A DNA stretch of 64,000 nt from Nemertoderma westbladi (GCA_032718475.1 JAUCBJ010003989.1:1-64000), one strand, 5' to 3'; counted from the stretch's first letter, positions 23,177 to 34,367 are shown. Program-made: numbers and translations. The notes: a model not told the origin generated them from the sequence alone.

Positions 23177-23808
23177 AATTAATTAATATTTCAGGCTAAA
23201 GATAATAGTAAAAGCTTGATTAATTATATAATTATATTTATTTCAATAATTGTTCATCATGGGGGAGAGGGGGGGGGGGGGGTGTCTGGGTTTCATTTCA
23301 TCCTGTGTGGATTTTTATGGGGATTGCAAATCTGAAAACCGCGTAGCAAAATAAATGTTAATTCTAGAGATACGCACCATAGAGATTGGCTGTCTGTCTA
23401 TCCTCTTCTCCCACGGTTAGTCTACTTTCCTGGATCTGTAGTTGCAAGGCGAGATGGATGGGCATGAAAACAATACAAATTTACGTAGGAATTAATATTT
23501 TAATAAATACAATAAATTATTGAATAAAATGACAGTTTGCATAGATATAATATAAAATATTATAATTTTATGGCCTATTACACTGTAACCTATTTATTTC
23601 CCATATTTTGTATTGAACTTAAGTACCATTTATTGTTTCGGTTAGATAACACTGTTACTACAACATACTCCAATGATTGCCTGCCTTCTTGAGACCATTT
23701 CCTGGAATATAGTATCGTAATTCAGTAGCACCCCCACCAAAAATAAGTTTTTCTACATATCTCAATGAGATTGCTTGTAATTTGAACCAGAGATGGCACA
23801 GTGTCTAT
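23177..23808. other. Intergenic, 3' flank of DHX33
   Basis: AT-rich with a G-rich tract at about 23260-23282. The stretch 23690-23800 is a copy of the dispersed repeat also seen at 11.2 kb and 24.2 kb. No coding frame. Confidence 0.5.
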
Positions 23809-23937
23809 TGTCTAATAGGGACCCTCCTAATCTGCTAATCCTGGAATTGGTATTTCTATTCTACAATATTCCTAACTCTCGTTTATTGTTTTGGTTCCCT
23901 TCAATTCGCCTATGTAACTATGGTCCTCTATTAGACA
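23809..23937. mobile_element. Short MITE, ends TGTCTAATAG
   Basis: 129 bp with inverted ends TGTCTAATAGGGACC and GGTCCTCTATTAGACA. The interior (TCTGCTAATCCTGGA, GTTTATTGTTTTGGTTCCCT) matches, inverted, the relic at 9.92-10.08 kb. No coding capacity. Confidence 0.75.
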
Positions 23938-24842
23938 CTAGGGCCACAGATATAGATTAACCTCCCTCCCTCTTATCAGAATTTTTATTTTTACTTTCAT
24001 TCTTTAACTCAAACGTTTAAAAAGTGTCACGTTTGGGGTCGGTGATATTTCTTCACCTCGCACAGATGCAAAACCCAGCAAATACGACGAAATTAATATT
24101 GTGTTACATATTTGGAATCCTTGCACGGCCAGCTTCCTAATAGTACCAACAATAATCACTATATAAGGTTGATTGAAATTCTGCTCAGACAAGAATGGGG
24201 AGGGGTGAAACTATCTCGGTATCAACTATCATTAAGATTTGTTGAAAAATGGGGGGGGGGGGGGGGGGGGGGGGGTGAATTACGACACTTTATTCCAGGA
24301 CATGGTGTACCGACAGGGTATACTACACACACACCCGATACTCAAAACAATCCGAGATGATAAAATCCCATCGATATAATTAATTACATAATACTAATAA
24401 TACATGTTTCGATATAATTTCACCTCAGTAATTATTTTAACTCTTGCATTGTCAAATAAATAGTACTGTATTCCGGTCAGAGTGAGGGTAACAATATAAC
24501 GAGGATGTAAATCCAATAAAGTAATAATTGACAGTGTGAATGCAGAATGTAATTTTGATACATTTCGACAACTTAATTGCATTCTATTCGAGTAGAAATT
24601 AACAGGAATTAATAGTAGACAAATATGTTTAGAAATATGAAATTCATATCCATTTATATTATATACAACTAATTTCAGTTACCACAACAACTGTACAACA
24701 TTCCGACCCATAGGCAGCAACGACGCAAGTGGTACTTTTCAGCTTTACGAGGACATGATAAGTATAATTACTTAATTAAAACATAATTTAACAAAATTAA
24801 TAAAACTCAATTTGCATAATGTTATATTGGAAATAATAAATT
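23938..24842. other. Intergenic between convergent DHX33 and Dicer
   Basis: Contains an inverted copy of the dispersed repeat at about 24180-24310, with a G25 homopolymer at 24251-24275, and the likely 3' untranslated region of Dicer. No gene recognised. Confidence 0.5.
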
Positions 24843-27800
24843 CTACCAATCCAAATCCGCCTTTATCGCGATTAGAGCGCGTCTCGCTGCCGCAGTCTTT
24901 GCCAACTTGTGATTCCTCCCGACCCCCTTAAAGATACCCTTCTTCGTGACTTTAACCGACACGCGTGTCCGACCATTGGCTGTCCGTTCCGGGGGACCGA
25001 ACTCCGTCGTCTCGGGTTCCAACTCCAACAGCTCTCGGATGGGCGCCATCGGTACCTTTACCGTATACTCCCTGATGGTAGACCCCATCATCCTATAGTA
25101 AACATCCCAAACCGCGCCCAAACTCATCCCGCTGTCGAGATAAACTGCGCCAGCCACAGATTCGAACACGTCCCCCAACGGTTTAGGAGCTTCTTCACTA
25201 AGATCATCATCAGAGTCATCATCTAAATCTTCTTCTAGCTCATTATCGTCTTCATATTCCCCAGCGTCTTCCAAAGGAAACATTCGTACCTCCATCGCCT
25301 TGGAGCGCTCCAACCTCAATCTGCGAGTAAAATTATTCACAGACTCCATTAAGTCGGGAGACATGTGTTTCAAATACTTATGGAAATCCCAATCCAGGGC
25401 GATCGTAGCGAAGACCGAGTTGTTAACAAGCGAGGCTCGGAGATCTGTGAGCGCCCCAGGGGAATGGTTCCCAACATCGTCGTAAAGATGCTTCGTGATA
25501 AGATAATCGAGAACCGCATCACCAAGGAACTCTAGACGTTGGTAGCAGTCCGTCAACTTGTTTCTATAGTAACTGGGATGCGTTAATGCTTGTACCAAGT
25601 AGCCTATGTTGTTAAACTTGTAACATATTTTATTCTGAAATGATTCGAGTCCCCAAGACAGTCGTTTCAGACTGTCTAAACGCTCGGAAGTTTGGCCTGA
25701 GACGGCGGAATCTGGACACCGGTATTCGAAAGGAGGGGGAGAGTTGAACCCGTACTGGGGGGTTCTAGAAGATCTCGCCGACAAAGGGGGCAGAACCTTT
25801 AATCCCAACCAGGACATAACCAACATCGCATTACGTTCACCGCACACCGTGAGGTAACAACCAATCAACGCCTCAGTGACGTCAGCCACGCACTTATCGG
25901 AGAAGTCCTGCTCCAGTTGGGGCAGCCGACGACCGATCGCGGAGAGGCTGGTCAGCCTACCGAGTTCCGCCCCCTCGAAGTGGCGTCCAAGGTCCGCATT
26001 AAGCTCGTTCATAAGGTTCTGCATCTGGGACATGTTGAACTGGGAGTCCTTGAAGACCCGTTGCGAGATGTCCCAGTTGAGCGCATTCATTTGTTCCAAG
26101 TCGTCCTCATCGCTGAGGTCATCTCCGAGTAGGTCCTGCAGTAGGATGCCCCCCGTCGGCTCCCAGGGAGCATCCCAACCCACTCCCGAGCCCCCAGGGA
26201 GACGGAAACCATTCAACGAAGGGGGAGGAGGGGGCATGTCAGGCATGGGGGGAAGCTCGCCCCAGTTGGAAACATTGAAAGCGTTAATATTGGGAGCGGA
26301 ATTAATATTGGGAGCTGAGTAAATATTGGGAGCTGAGTTAATATTGGGAGCTGAGTTAATATTGGGAGCTGAGTTAATATTGGGAGCTGAGTTAATATTG
26401 GGAGCTGAGTTAATATTGGGAGTGGAGTTAATATTGGGAGCGGAGTTAATATTGGGAGCTGAGTTAATATTGGGAGCTGAGTTAATATTGGGAGCTGAGT
26501 TAATATGGGGAGCTGAGTTAATATTGGGAACTGAGTTAATATTGGGAGCGGAGTTAATATTGGGAGCGGAGTTAATATTGGGAGCTGAGTTAATATTGGG
26601 AGCTGAGTTAATATTGGGAACTGAGTTAATATTGGGAGCTGAGTTAATATTGGGAGCTGAGTTAATATTTGGAGCTGAGTTAATATTGGGAGCTGAGTTA
26701 ATATTGGGAGCTGAGTTAATATTGGGAGCTGAGTTTGAGTTAATGTTGGGAGCTGAGTTAATATTGGGAGCTGAGTTAATATTGGGAGCTGAGTTACATC
26801 CCACTGTTTGTTCAGTTTTTGGAGTAGCATCTTTCTTCTCAAGGATTTCCCCACCAGCATCCCCAATTCCACTAACCGGATCCACGCTAACTCCCTCCGC
26901 CATTGCGTTATCCCATGAATCCACCGTGGGGAAGGATTTCTCGGTATTGCTGTATCCGACCGATATAACATTTAGTACAGGCCGCTTGGACGAGCTGAGA
27001 CTAGCCGCCTGTTCCGCCCAGTTGCTGTCCGCCACGTCTATAACGAACCCAGGAGGCAGCCAGTTCACTGCGGGGTCGAACATTGTGGCCACCATCCGGG
27101 ACACAAATCCCTTGCGAATGCCTCGTCTATAGAGATTTACATTCTTTACTTGCTGACTCCGGAGGAAGGAGAGTTTCCCTTCGTGAAGGTGCGGGTACTG
27201 GCAGTAGAGGTAGGCCGTCACGCTGAACTTAAGGAAAGAATCGCCCAACATTTCTAGACGTTCCAAGTTGAAACCGTCGTTGGAGCTACAAGTGGTGTAG
27301 GATTGAAGGAGTTGTACGGGACTGGGTCCTACGGTGGGTGGGACTGCGGGACTGGGTCCTACGGTGGGTGGGACTGCGGGACTGGGTCCTACGGTGGGTG
27401 GGTGTGTGGGACAAATGTTGCCACGCAAAGAAGAAACACGTTTCTCCCAATTGAAATCGAATTCCTCGAACTCGAAACCGTCGGGTAACGAGGTCTCCCC
27501 GACGCCGACCTCCCTCGCTATCTGGACTCTCAGACTATCAGCGACCAGCAGCGCGTTGATCCGGTACAACGCGCTCGGGAGGTACGTCATCTTCCTCCAT
27601 AATGACCCCGATATCGGGTAGACGTAACAGAGTTCTGGGACAAGGAACATCTTCTTCTCCTCTGCGGAATTCCCTCTAAGGATTTCCTCTCCGTCGATAC
27701 GAGACTTAGCGAACCGTGGAGTCAGTAAGTTCAGCCGTTTAGTCGCGTAATCCACATCGATGAGCGGCTGGTCCGTATCTTTAATAGCGACGTCGTATTT

Positions 27801-30509
27801 GAGGTTGTAATACTGCGTGTAGGAATCGTAATCGTTGCACGGAAAGGGGCTGTCGGGGCACAGATCCTCGCGAATCTCGCCGACGTAATGCCGTTGCGGC
27901 TGGTCCCACTGCCGATACACCGGAGAAACGACGGCATCGGCAAAACGCTCGCGCGAGTAAGGCGAGCCGTTAGCCGGCAACGGAAGTCCCGGTTGGATCC
28001 GCGAGAACTCCTTAATAACCCGCCGGATCAATGCGAAATCCACGTAATAATCGCCGTTTAGCGACTCCACCGCGGTCACGTAGAAGTTAAACGTCGATTT
28101 ATCCGGTTTGTAGACCACGGAATGTCGTTTTAAATGGAGAACTTCGTCGAATATTATCTCGTGGAACCGGGAGATAATGGCGAGTTTCTCTGCGGTTAGA
28201 GTCAGCATGTTGGGGGCGGTTCCGGTGCCGATGGAGACCTCGCCGGAGCGGCTGTACACCGGGAACCGGGGCAACCGCGGGAGCGGTTTACTGCTGAGCA
28301 GCGCGAGATGCGGCCCGACGGACTGCGGGTAGAAGTAGGGCCGGAACTTAATCAACTCCGGGGGGTTGAGTTTCCGCGAGTCCAGTCGCATATCGAGTGG
28401 GTGGATGTAGAAGGGTTCGTCCGGACGCGGTTGGCAGTTCTCCAGCTCCGAGGCGCGGGACTTCACGTAACTCCTCTTCTTCTTGTGTGTCCCGACGCGC
28501 GGCGCGCCCCACTCCTCCCGCTCTTCCGGCTCCTCTTCCTCCTCCAGAGGGTCCACAAAGTGTTTCCCGACCGGCGCCAGACTGTCGCTCAACTCCCCGT
28601 CGCCGTGGAGACGTTTACACGCGGCCATGGCGACGGCGACCTTGGCGGCTTCCACGGATGGGGCCGGGGGCCCGCGGAACGGCGAGTTGTTCTGCGAGTT
28701 AATAGGGAGTTGTAGAACGGCGCGGAACGTTCCCGGCCGTTCCTCGCTGATGCTCCAATGGGGAACCAACAAGGTGTAGTTATCCGAGGGGAGTTTACTG
28801 CAGTACTTATTGATTATAGACAGACAGTTCGCTGGGGAGAGGATCGCCCCGGTTGGTTTAACGACGTAGCGTTCGGTAGACTCAACGACCCGGTCGCTAA
28901 CCGGTTGATCCGGGTCGTTGGCGAACTCATCTAGAATGCTTTCTATGGATTTATATTCCTCTATAGTCCGTTGGAACTCATCCCTTCCAGCCTCCCTCGC
29001 CAAGATTATAAACCGGCCGTCTAGCGACTTTACTTTGGCTTTGCGTTGCGAGTAGGAACGGTAGGAGGTCGGTGGGTCGAACGATACGACAAAGTTACAG
29101 CGGGGGAGGTCGACGTGGCGCTCCGAGAAGGAAGTCGAGACAAGGAGATTCACATCGCGGGAGCGAAACCGACGGAGGACTTCCTCGCGTCGGCGGGACT
29201 GTAGGTCCGACGGGCGGATGGTGGGGGGCTGTCGGACGATGTCGGGCTGCAGCTCCGACGCTCGGACAATGTCGGTAACCGGCGGTATAAAGTTGGATCG
29301 GATTTTATCGAAGGGTTTCTCCTTTAAGTCCCGGAGCAGTCGGTTTATTATCTGTGCAGTGTAGACGTTGTCCACAAACAGGATCCCGCAGGGCAGACTG
29401 CTCCCGGGAGGCGGGAGTTCCGATACGAGGGGCGTGTCCTGCAGGAGCTGAAGGAGTCGTCGCGTTTTAGGAGCCAGGGAGGACAGCTGCGGGGGACCGT
29501 CGGGGTCGAACAGCTGTCCGCACCGTCTGTACATCGACTCCAAACAACAGCGAACGAAGTTAAAGTAAACCAACAGAGTCGGTTTAATGCCGGATGGATC
29601 GAAAGCGTCGAATAGTTTGAGGAATAAAACGGATAGTTTTGCGGCGCCCCATGGGCCGACTTGGTTGAGAACAGACAAACAGACAGAGAGACAGTCGGAC
29701 AATTTAACCGTGGTTTCTCTACTCAAAGTAAAATCGCAATCAGCCGGATGAGTTAAATTTAATAACTTTAATTGCGAGTTTAGCTTCAACTGTAAAATAT
29801 CGTAAAGTTCTTTATTCTCCTTAATTTCCTCGCTGTAATAATAATATAATTCTTTCGGTTTCGATACAAACCAGGTACCGATGTAAGTCCTACTGGTTAT
29901 AACGGAGGCGCTTAGTGAGTTACGTAAACGTTCCAACCGGCGGGTTAATTCTACCGGACTCAGCTCGCCTTCCAGTATATCGGAAGTCATTCCGAGAATT
30001 CTAAAACCGAAGTTCCTAGAGGCGTCTCGTAATTCTGACTCACAGAAATTCATCTTATTTTCATCAAAATAATCGTCTATAATTATACAATTAATTCTAG
30101 AATAAAATATTAATCGCTTCGATATAATAACAGTAAACACATTCCAAGTTACAATAACAACATCAATAGTTTCCAATTCGCGTTCCCATTCTTTCTCAGA
30201 TAAATATATCGCTTCTTTAACTTCCGTGTAACTCGCTACTTCGAAGGGAACCATTTCTTTAATAAGGTTGAACTGTCGTTTAAACGAGTTGGTGTCTTCC
30301 ACAACTATAACGGTAACCGACTTCCTATCGGACGTGTCGTAATAAATCTCTTTCACTGTCATACCGGCGACGAAGGTTTTACTGGTTCCCGAGTCCAAAC
30401 AGGCTACTACGTTGCCTCGCAACGCTCTGGTAATCATATTAACTTCATATTGGGGTTTAGCTAAATCTTTGGATAGATTACAGATCTCACTTCTTGTTAA
30501 ATGCAGCAT
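24843..30509 (-). CDS. DICER1: Dicer, intronless, with degenerate helicase motifs
   Basis: Dicer cuts long double-stranded RNA and pre-miRNA hairpins into small RNAs in the cytoplasm. The 1,888 codons have no interruption. Domain order, with approximate residues: helicase (30-540), Dicer dimerisation domain (550-630), platform/PAZ (about 700-940), RNase IIIa (1030-1570), RNase IIIb (1610-1800), C-terminal dsRBD (1820-1888). RNase IIIa has ERLEMLGD near 1083 and DVTEALIG near 1541. RNase IIIb has RLEFLGDAVLDY near 1660 and GDVFESVAGAVYLD. All acidic catalytic positions seem kept. The helicase is not: the Walker A is SGTSKT (usual GSGKT), the DECH box is IIIDDYFDE, and motif VI reads YSQRKAKVKS. 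ATPase activity is therefore doubtful, as in Drosophila Dcr-1. A 28-unit SAPNIN repeat sits inside RNase IIIa. Whether a second Dicer exists elsewhere cannot be seen. Confidence 0.95.
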   Translation of the reverse strand: MLHLTRSEICNLSKDLAKPQYEVNMITRALRGNVVACLDSGTSKTFVAGMTVKEIYYDTSDRKSVTVIVVEDTNSFKRQFNLIKEMVPFEVASYTEVKEAIYLSEKEWERELETIDVVIVTWNVFTVIISKRLIFYSRINCIIIDDYFDENKMNFCESELRDASRNFGFRILGMTSDILEGELSPVELTRRLERLRNSLSASVITSRTYIGTWFVSKPKELYYYYSEEIKENKELYDILQLKLNSQLKLLNLTHPADCDFTLSRETTVKLSDCLSVCLSVLNQVGPWGAAKLSVLFLKLFDAFDPSGIKPTLLVYFNFVRCCLESMYRRCGQLFDPDGPPQLSSLAPKTRRLLQLLQDTPLVSELPPPGSSLPCGILFVDNVYTAQIINRLLRDLKEKPFDKIRSNFIPPVTDIVRASELQPDIVRQPPTIRPSDLQSRRREEVLRRFRSRDVNLLVSTSFSERHVDLPRCNFVVSFDPPTSYRSYSQRKAKVKSLDGRFIILAREAGRDEFQRTIEEYKSIESILDEFANDPDQPVSDRVVESTERYVVKPTGAILSPANCLSIINKYCSKLPSDNYTLLVPHWSISEERPGTFRAVLQLPINSQNNSPFRGPPAPSVEAAKVAVAMAACKRLHGDGELSDSLAPVGKHFVDPLEEEEEPEEREEWGAPRVGTHKKKRSYVKSRASELENCQPRPDEPFYIHPLDMRLDSRKLNPPELIKFRPYFYPQSVGPHLALLSSKPLPRLPRFPVYSRSGEVSIGTGTAPNMLTLTAEKLAIISRFHEIIFDEVLHLKRHSVVYKPDKSTFNFYVTAVESLNGDYYVDFALIRRVIKEFSRIQPGLPLPANGSPYSRERFADAVVSPVYRQWDQPQRHYVGEIREDLCPDSPFPCNDYDSYTQYYNLKYDVAIKDTDQPLIDVDYATKRLNLLTPRFAKSRIDGEEILRGNSAEEKKMFLVPELCYVYPISGSLWRKMTYLPSALYRINALLVADSLRVQIAREVGVGETSLPDGFEFEEFDFNWEKRVSSLRGNICPTHPPTVGPSPAVPPTVGPSPAVPPTVGPSPVQLLQSYTTCSSNDGFNLERLEMLGDSFLKFSVTAYLYCQYPHLHEGKLSFLRSQQVKNVNLYRRGIRKGFVSRMVATMFDPAVNWLPPGFVIDVADSNWAEQAASLSSSKRPVLNVISVGYSNTEKSFPTVDSWDNAMAEGVSVDPVSGIGDAGGEILEKKDATPKTEQTVGCNSAPNINSAPNINSAPNINSNSAPNINSAPNINSAPNINSAPNINSAPNINSAPNINSVPNINSAPNINSAPNINSAPNINSAPNINSVPNINSAPHINSAPNINSAPNINSAPNINSAPNINSTPNINSAPNINSAPNINSAPNINSAPNINSAPNIYSAPNINSAPNINAFNVSNWGELPPMPDMPPPPPSLNGFRLPGGSGVGWDAPWEPTGGILLQDLLGDDLSDEDDLEQMNALNWDISQRVFKDSQFNMSQMQNLMNELNADLGRHFEGAELGRLTSLSAIGRRLPQLEQDFSDKCVADVTEALIGCYLTVCGERNAMLVMSWLGLKVLPPLSARSSRTPQYGFNSPPPFEYRCPDSAVSGQTSERLDSLKRLSWGLESFQNKICYKFNNIGYLVQALTHPSYYRNKLTDCYQRLEFLGDAVLDYLITKHLYDDVGNHSPGALTDLRASLVNNSVFATIALDWDFHKYLKHMSPDLMESVNNFTRRLRLERSKAMEVRMFPLEDAGEYEDDNELEEDLDDDSDDDLSEEAPKPLGDVFESVAGAVYLDSGMSLGAVWDVYYRMMGSTIREYTVKVPMAPIRELLELEPETTEFGPPERTANGRTRVSVKVTKKGIFKGVGRNHKLAKTAAARRALIAIKADLDW
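26284..26797 (-). repeat. 18-bp in-frame repeat in Dicer RNase IIIa
   Basis: About 28 units encode SAPNIN, with variants SVPNIN, STPNIN, SAPHIN and SAPNIY. It lies at about residues 1238-1408, between the two catalytic motifs of RNase IIIa, in the place where animal Dicers have a variable loop. All variants keep the frame. Two other frames are also open across it, simply because the unit is a multiple of three. Confidence 0.95.
27313..27402 (-). repeat. 30-bp in-frame repeat in Dicer, about three copies
   Basis: Encodes PPTVGPSPAV repeats just before the RNase IIIa core (about residues 1035-1065). The frame is kept. Confidence 0.85.
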
Positions 30510-30900
30510 CTTGGCGTCAAGTGATAAATGTCAGAATGTAGCAGATTTACTCGTCAGCCCGTGTTTGTAGGAAAAAGACAAATTAAGAATCCGAAAAAAG
30601 ACATTAAATTCTTAGCCAGTTAGCCTAAGCCTAAGCTTGGTAATAAAAAATTGAACTTTGAACTAGCAGACTAGTCTGACATTGACAGTAACCTAGAGCT
30701 GTAGAGTGGAACAACTAAAAAGTAAAAACTCAATGTTTATCTACAACCTACCTACAGACCTACATTGTTCAGTTGTTTAGTTCTGTAGTTGGCTGGTTGG
30801 TACGGTTGACAAGTAGCCTAGTCCAGTAGTCAGGTAGTCATAGGCCTACTCATAAACTCCTGAACTCACAAGAAGGCCCTATCGTTTCAACCCATTGTTC
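30510..30900. other. Upstream of Dicer
   Basis: Should hold the Dicer promoter. AT-rich, no recognisable core element and no coding frame. Confidence 0.4.
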
Positions 30901-31757
30901 TGTACCAGTCAAGGACTACTATAGGGTACTACAGGACTGGCACACCCCTTCATCCGACTTCGCTAGCGAAGTCCATTGGTTTGGTATTGCTTTATACTGT
31001 TATAGACATTGTTATCAAAGGATTTGTATGAAATTTAGTACACAATCGTAATTATTAGAACATAATAGATTTTGGTGTCAAGAAATAAAGGACGAGCGCA
31101 GCGAGGCTTGTAACAAAGGGGATGACGAGTGTTGTGTACCAACTATTCATTATAGTCTAGAACGACCGTGTTGAGTTAGTACATTGTGCGACATAAAAAA
31201 CGATGTGAACAGTACCCCTATTGGTAGGGGAATGTTGTGACACAGATGATATCGGATTCAACTAACGGTATATTTGTCTCACCCCACAATACAGCAATAT
31301 ACATGGACCTCCCTCTCTCTATATTCTTTATCTCTGGTCATTTACTATCCTAAGTCACTAAGTCAAGCCAGGTTCCAGGTACCCCCCCCCCCCCTCCCCC
31401 CCCCCCCCCCCCCACAACTGCCTTTCTGATATTATTACTTTATAGGGCTATTATTATTAGGTACTTTATATTACTATTAGGTACTTACTTTATATTACTA
31501 TTAGGTACTTACTTTATACTAGTAGGTACTCTATGTTATTACTTTTTTATTTATTACGATAGCCGACCCAATATTCCCCACCCCAGAGTGAAAACACATC
31601 AATGACCCCGATACGGGCTCTTCATTAATTAAAAAATCTTCAATCAAATTATTGATTATTATTATTAATAAAAAAAAGATATTGAAATTATTAATTAATA
31701 AATTGATTAAGTATCAATCCCGAATATTAAACATAAACCGGAAAATTAAACGAGTGA

Positions 31758-32105
31758 CTCCCCTGTAGAGAAATATCTCAGTTTTTATGAGTCTCTCCGG
31801 GCGCGGACTCAACGTGTGACCTCCTGTAGAGAAATATCTCAGTTTTTATGAGTCTCTCCGGGCGCGGACTCAACGTGTGACCCCCCTGTAGAGAAATATA
31901 TCAGTTTTTATGAGTCTCTCCGGGCGCGGACTCAACGTGTGACCCCCTGTCAGCCTGTAGAGAAATATCTCAGTTTTTAGGAGTCTCTCCGGGCGCGGAC
32001 TCAACCTCAACGTGTGACCCCCCTGTAGAGAAATATCTGTTTCTATGAGTCTCTCCTGGTTCGGACTCAACGTGTGACCCCCTGTAGAGAAATATCTCAG
32101 TTCAC
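31758..32105. repeat. 60-62-bp tandem repeat, six copies
   Basis: Each unit has CCTGTAGAGAAATATCTCAG and GAGTCTCTCCGGGCGCGGACTC, the second able to form a small GAGTC/GACTC hairpin. Copies differ by short insertions and a few substitutions. Confidence 0.9.
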
Positions 32106-33179
32106 AGTTTGACGTGATACGAAACGATATCATATTTCGGCCTGGTATACAATAATAATTACCGGTATTTATTTTGTCCACTTCCCGTTATTCGTAGGAA
32201 TTTAATTTACTAATTTAGTTTGTGCGGCTGTATCGCCAGAATGCGAGTCGCGCCGTTTTTGCCTATCCGTTTCTTCCATAGATCGCTTTTGTACTCCATT
32301 AAGAAGGGTGTTTGCTAGGATACGGCAAGCAGCTATTGGCAGATTGGTGGCAGTGGGGAGATACCGTAATATACCGCAATCATGTGCACTACTTGAGTTA
32401 GTTGTTTGTAACACCGTATAGTTCCATTAGGTAAAGCATCCACCCACGCAGCCGACACCATGGTCCATCATAAGAGGTGATGAGGCATGAGGAGCAAGTT
32501 GTAATCCACCACGAGTTAGGGCTTGGGTAAATAAATATATTATCCTCCTCTAAAATATCACCTGTGATGTCTAACTCTGGGATTACCTTTACCAGGGCAG
32601 GAATCCTGCAACGTAAGTTGCTTCTTTGACAAAAGTGAAACCTGTATATTCGTCGTTATGGAATAAGAAAAGCAAGGCTACTTGGAACTCCGATCGCTTC
32701 ACAAAAATGTCAGTATCGCGACCGTATCCTGCGATTCCCTTTAGCCACGTAGAAACAACGGGTTCAGTCAGCTGCTAAAAGCCCCCAATTAAATCTCGCT
32801 CATTGAGCAACTGAAGTTGGCGTTCCGCAATGCAGCAATGGGAGGGAGTTCTCGTGGAGTGGGGGGTCGCGGTGGAACACACGATAAGGGAAGTGGAATG
32901 GCCAATGTCAGAATGTTGAATACAAATGACGGCAGTGCTTCCATAACTTAAACGGAGAGCCGTCATCTGCCTGCACTGCGTCGTGGTAGCCAGGTAGCGC
33001 GGCGATCCACTGATCTCGTTCGGCACCGACAGGAGGAATTTTCACTGCGCGAATGTTCAGTAAACTGCAGAACTGTCTAGCTGTCTGTTTGTAGGTTAAG
33101 TATACTGGTATAATAAATCATTCTACGGTAGCAGTACAGCTTACAGGCCAGGTTGGAATTTATGTAGAGTTTGCTCAAC

Positions 33180-33300
33180 ATGTGTGGCGCGCATTTAGGA
33201 TCCTGGTGCGAATGAACAGGGGCGTGTGGCGCGCATTTAGGATCCTGGCGCGAAGGAACAGGGGCGTGTGGCGCGCATTGAGGATCCTGGCGCGGAAATG
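33180..33300. repeat. About 45-bp tandem repeat, three copies
   Basis: Units share GGCGCGCATTTAGGATCCTG and GAACAGGGGCGTGT. Related GGCGCGC motifs recur at 34160-34240. Confidence 0.85.
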
Positions 33301-34367
33301 GATGTCATGTACACTAGTACAGTAGCAAAATGCATTGGCATGGCAACATATCCAGCCATTCTACTTCAAATTATATCGGTCTACCAGTCAGCCAGTAGAG
33401 TCTATTTTTAAAAAGAGTTAGACCTAGGCCTTAAAAATTTTCGCTCGCTTCGCTCGCGTTTGTGTATTATACCTGCCTACAGGCCTATACGCTCTACTCT
33501 TCAGCTCTTATTCATTATTCTAATAACTAAACTATAATATAATAGGGATATTTGATTACATACAGTGATATTTTATTACAGTATTTGTTTGTTAACCTAT
33601 AGAAGTAGTTCCGTGCCTTGAACTGTTTTGCACTCCCACATTAAGACATTATGGACAAACCGACAGATTGAGCATTGAAGGTACCGTATCCAATCCACGT
33701 TAATCCAGTAATCATCATTACCAATCAGGCCAACGTTTTAATGTCTTTCAAAATATGAGTTGTTTGAAAGGTTTTTCAATTGTTCACACCAATATACTGA
33801 TATAGCCTAAAACCACGATTCAGCAGATTTTCCGTGCTCGCTACACTCCGATGTAATTCATAATCACATCTGTAGGTAAAAAATAGTCGGTTGACCCAAA
33901 AATGTTCTTGCTCGCTACGCTCGCAATTTAATCACATCTGTATTTAAAAACCTTCGGTTGACCTACTATCTGAATATTACAATATTACTGTACGCCTATT
34001 CATGTTTACTTTTCTGCAAAATTTTATTGCTCGCTGGGCTCGCATTTTCATGTTAAAATACTGTAGGAGTGGGTCTAACTCTATGTCTGTAGCGTAGGTA
34101 CTGCAGTATACTGGTATAAACTGATAAATGATTACAATAATTGCAAAATTTAATGGTCAATCTTTCAATGGTTGGCGCACATTGAATGTCATGGCTGGCG
34201 CGCTTTTCGTTTAACCAGAATCCGTGTGGCGCGCTTTTTGTCAATATTCCATATAGGCTTACAGGTACAGCAGTACTGCAGTATGAAATTAATGGACTTC
34301 GCTAGCGAAGTCGGATCAGACAGTATGCCAGTCCTGTAGTATAGTAGGTAGTCCTTGGTACCAGTAC

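Larger units (their letters stand above)
30901..34367. mobile_element. Long non-autonomous element with inverted terminal repeats
   Basis: The left end (30901-30978) and the right end (34291-34367) are inverted copies. They share ACTACAGGACTGGCA and the palindrome GACTTCGCTAGCGAAGTC, followed by CATT. Between the ends there is no long coding frame. The interior carries tandem repeats (31.76-32.1 and 33.18-33.3 kb), a poly-C tract (31381-31414) and several GCTCGCTNCGCTCGC-like palindromes (33437, 33905, 34028). No target duplication was identified, so this could be a foldback element or a secondary inverted duplication. Confidence 0.6.

Noticed and set aside
26213-27132. Long open frames overlapping Dicer on both strands
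   Set aside because: They are open because the 18-bp unit is a multiple of three; the Dicer frame alone continues into conserved domains.
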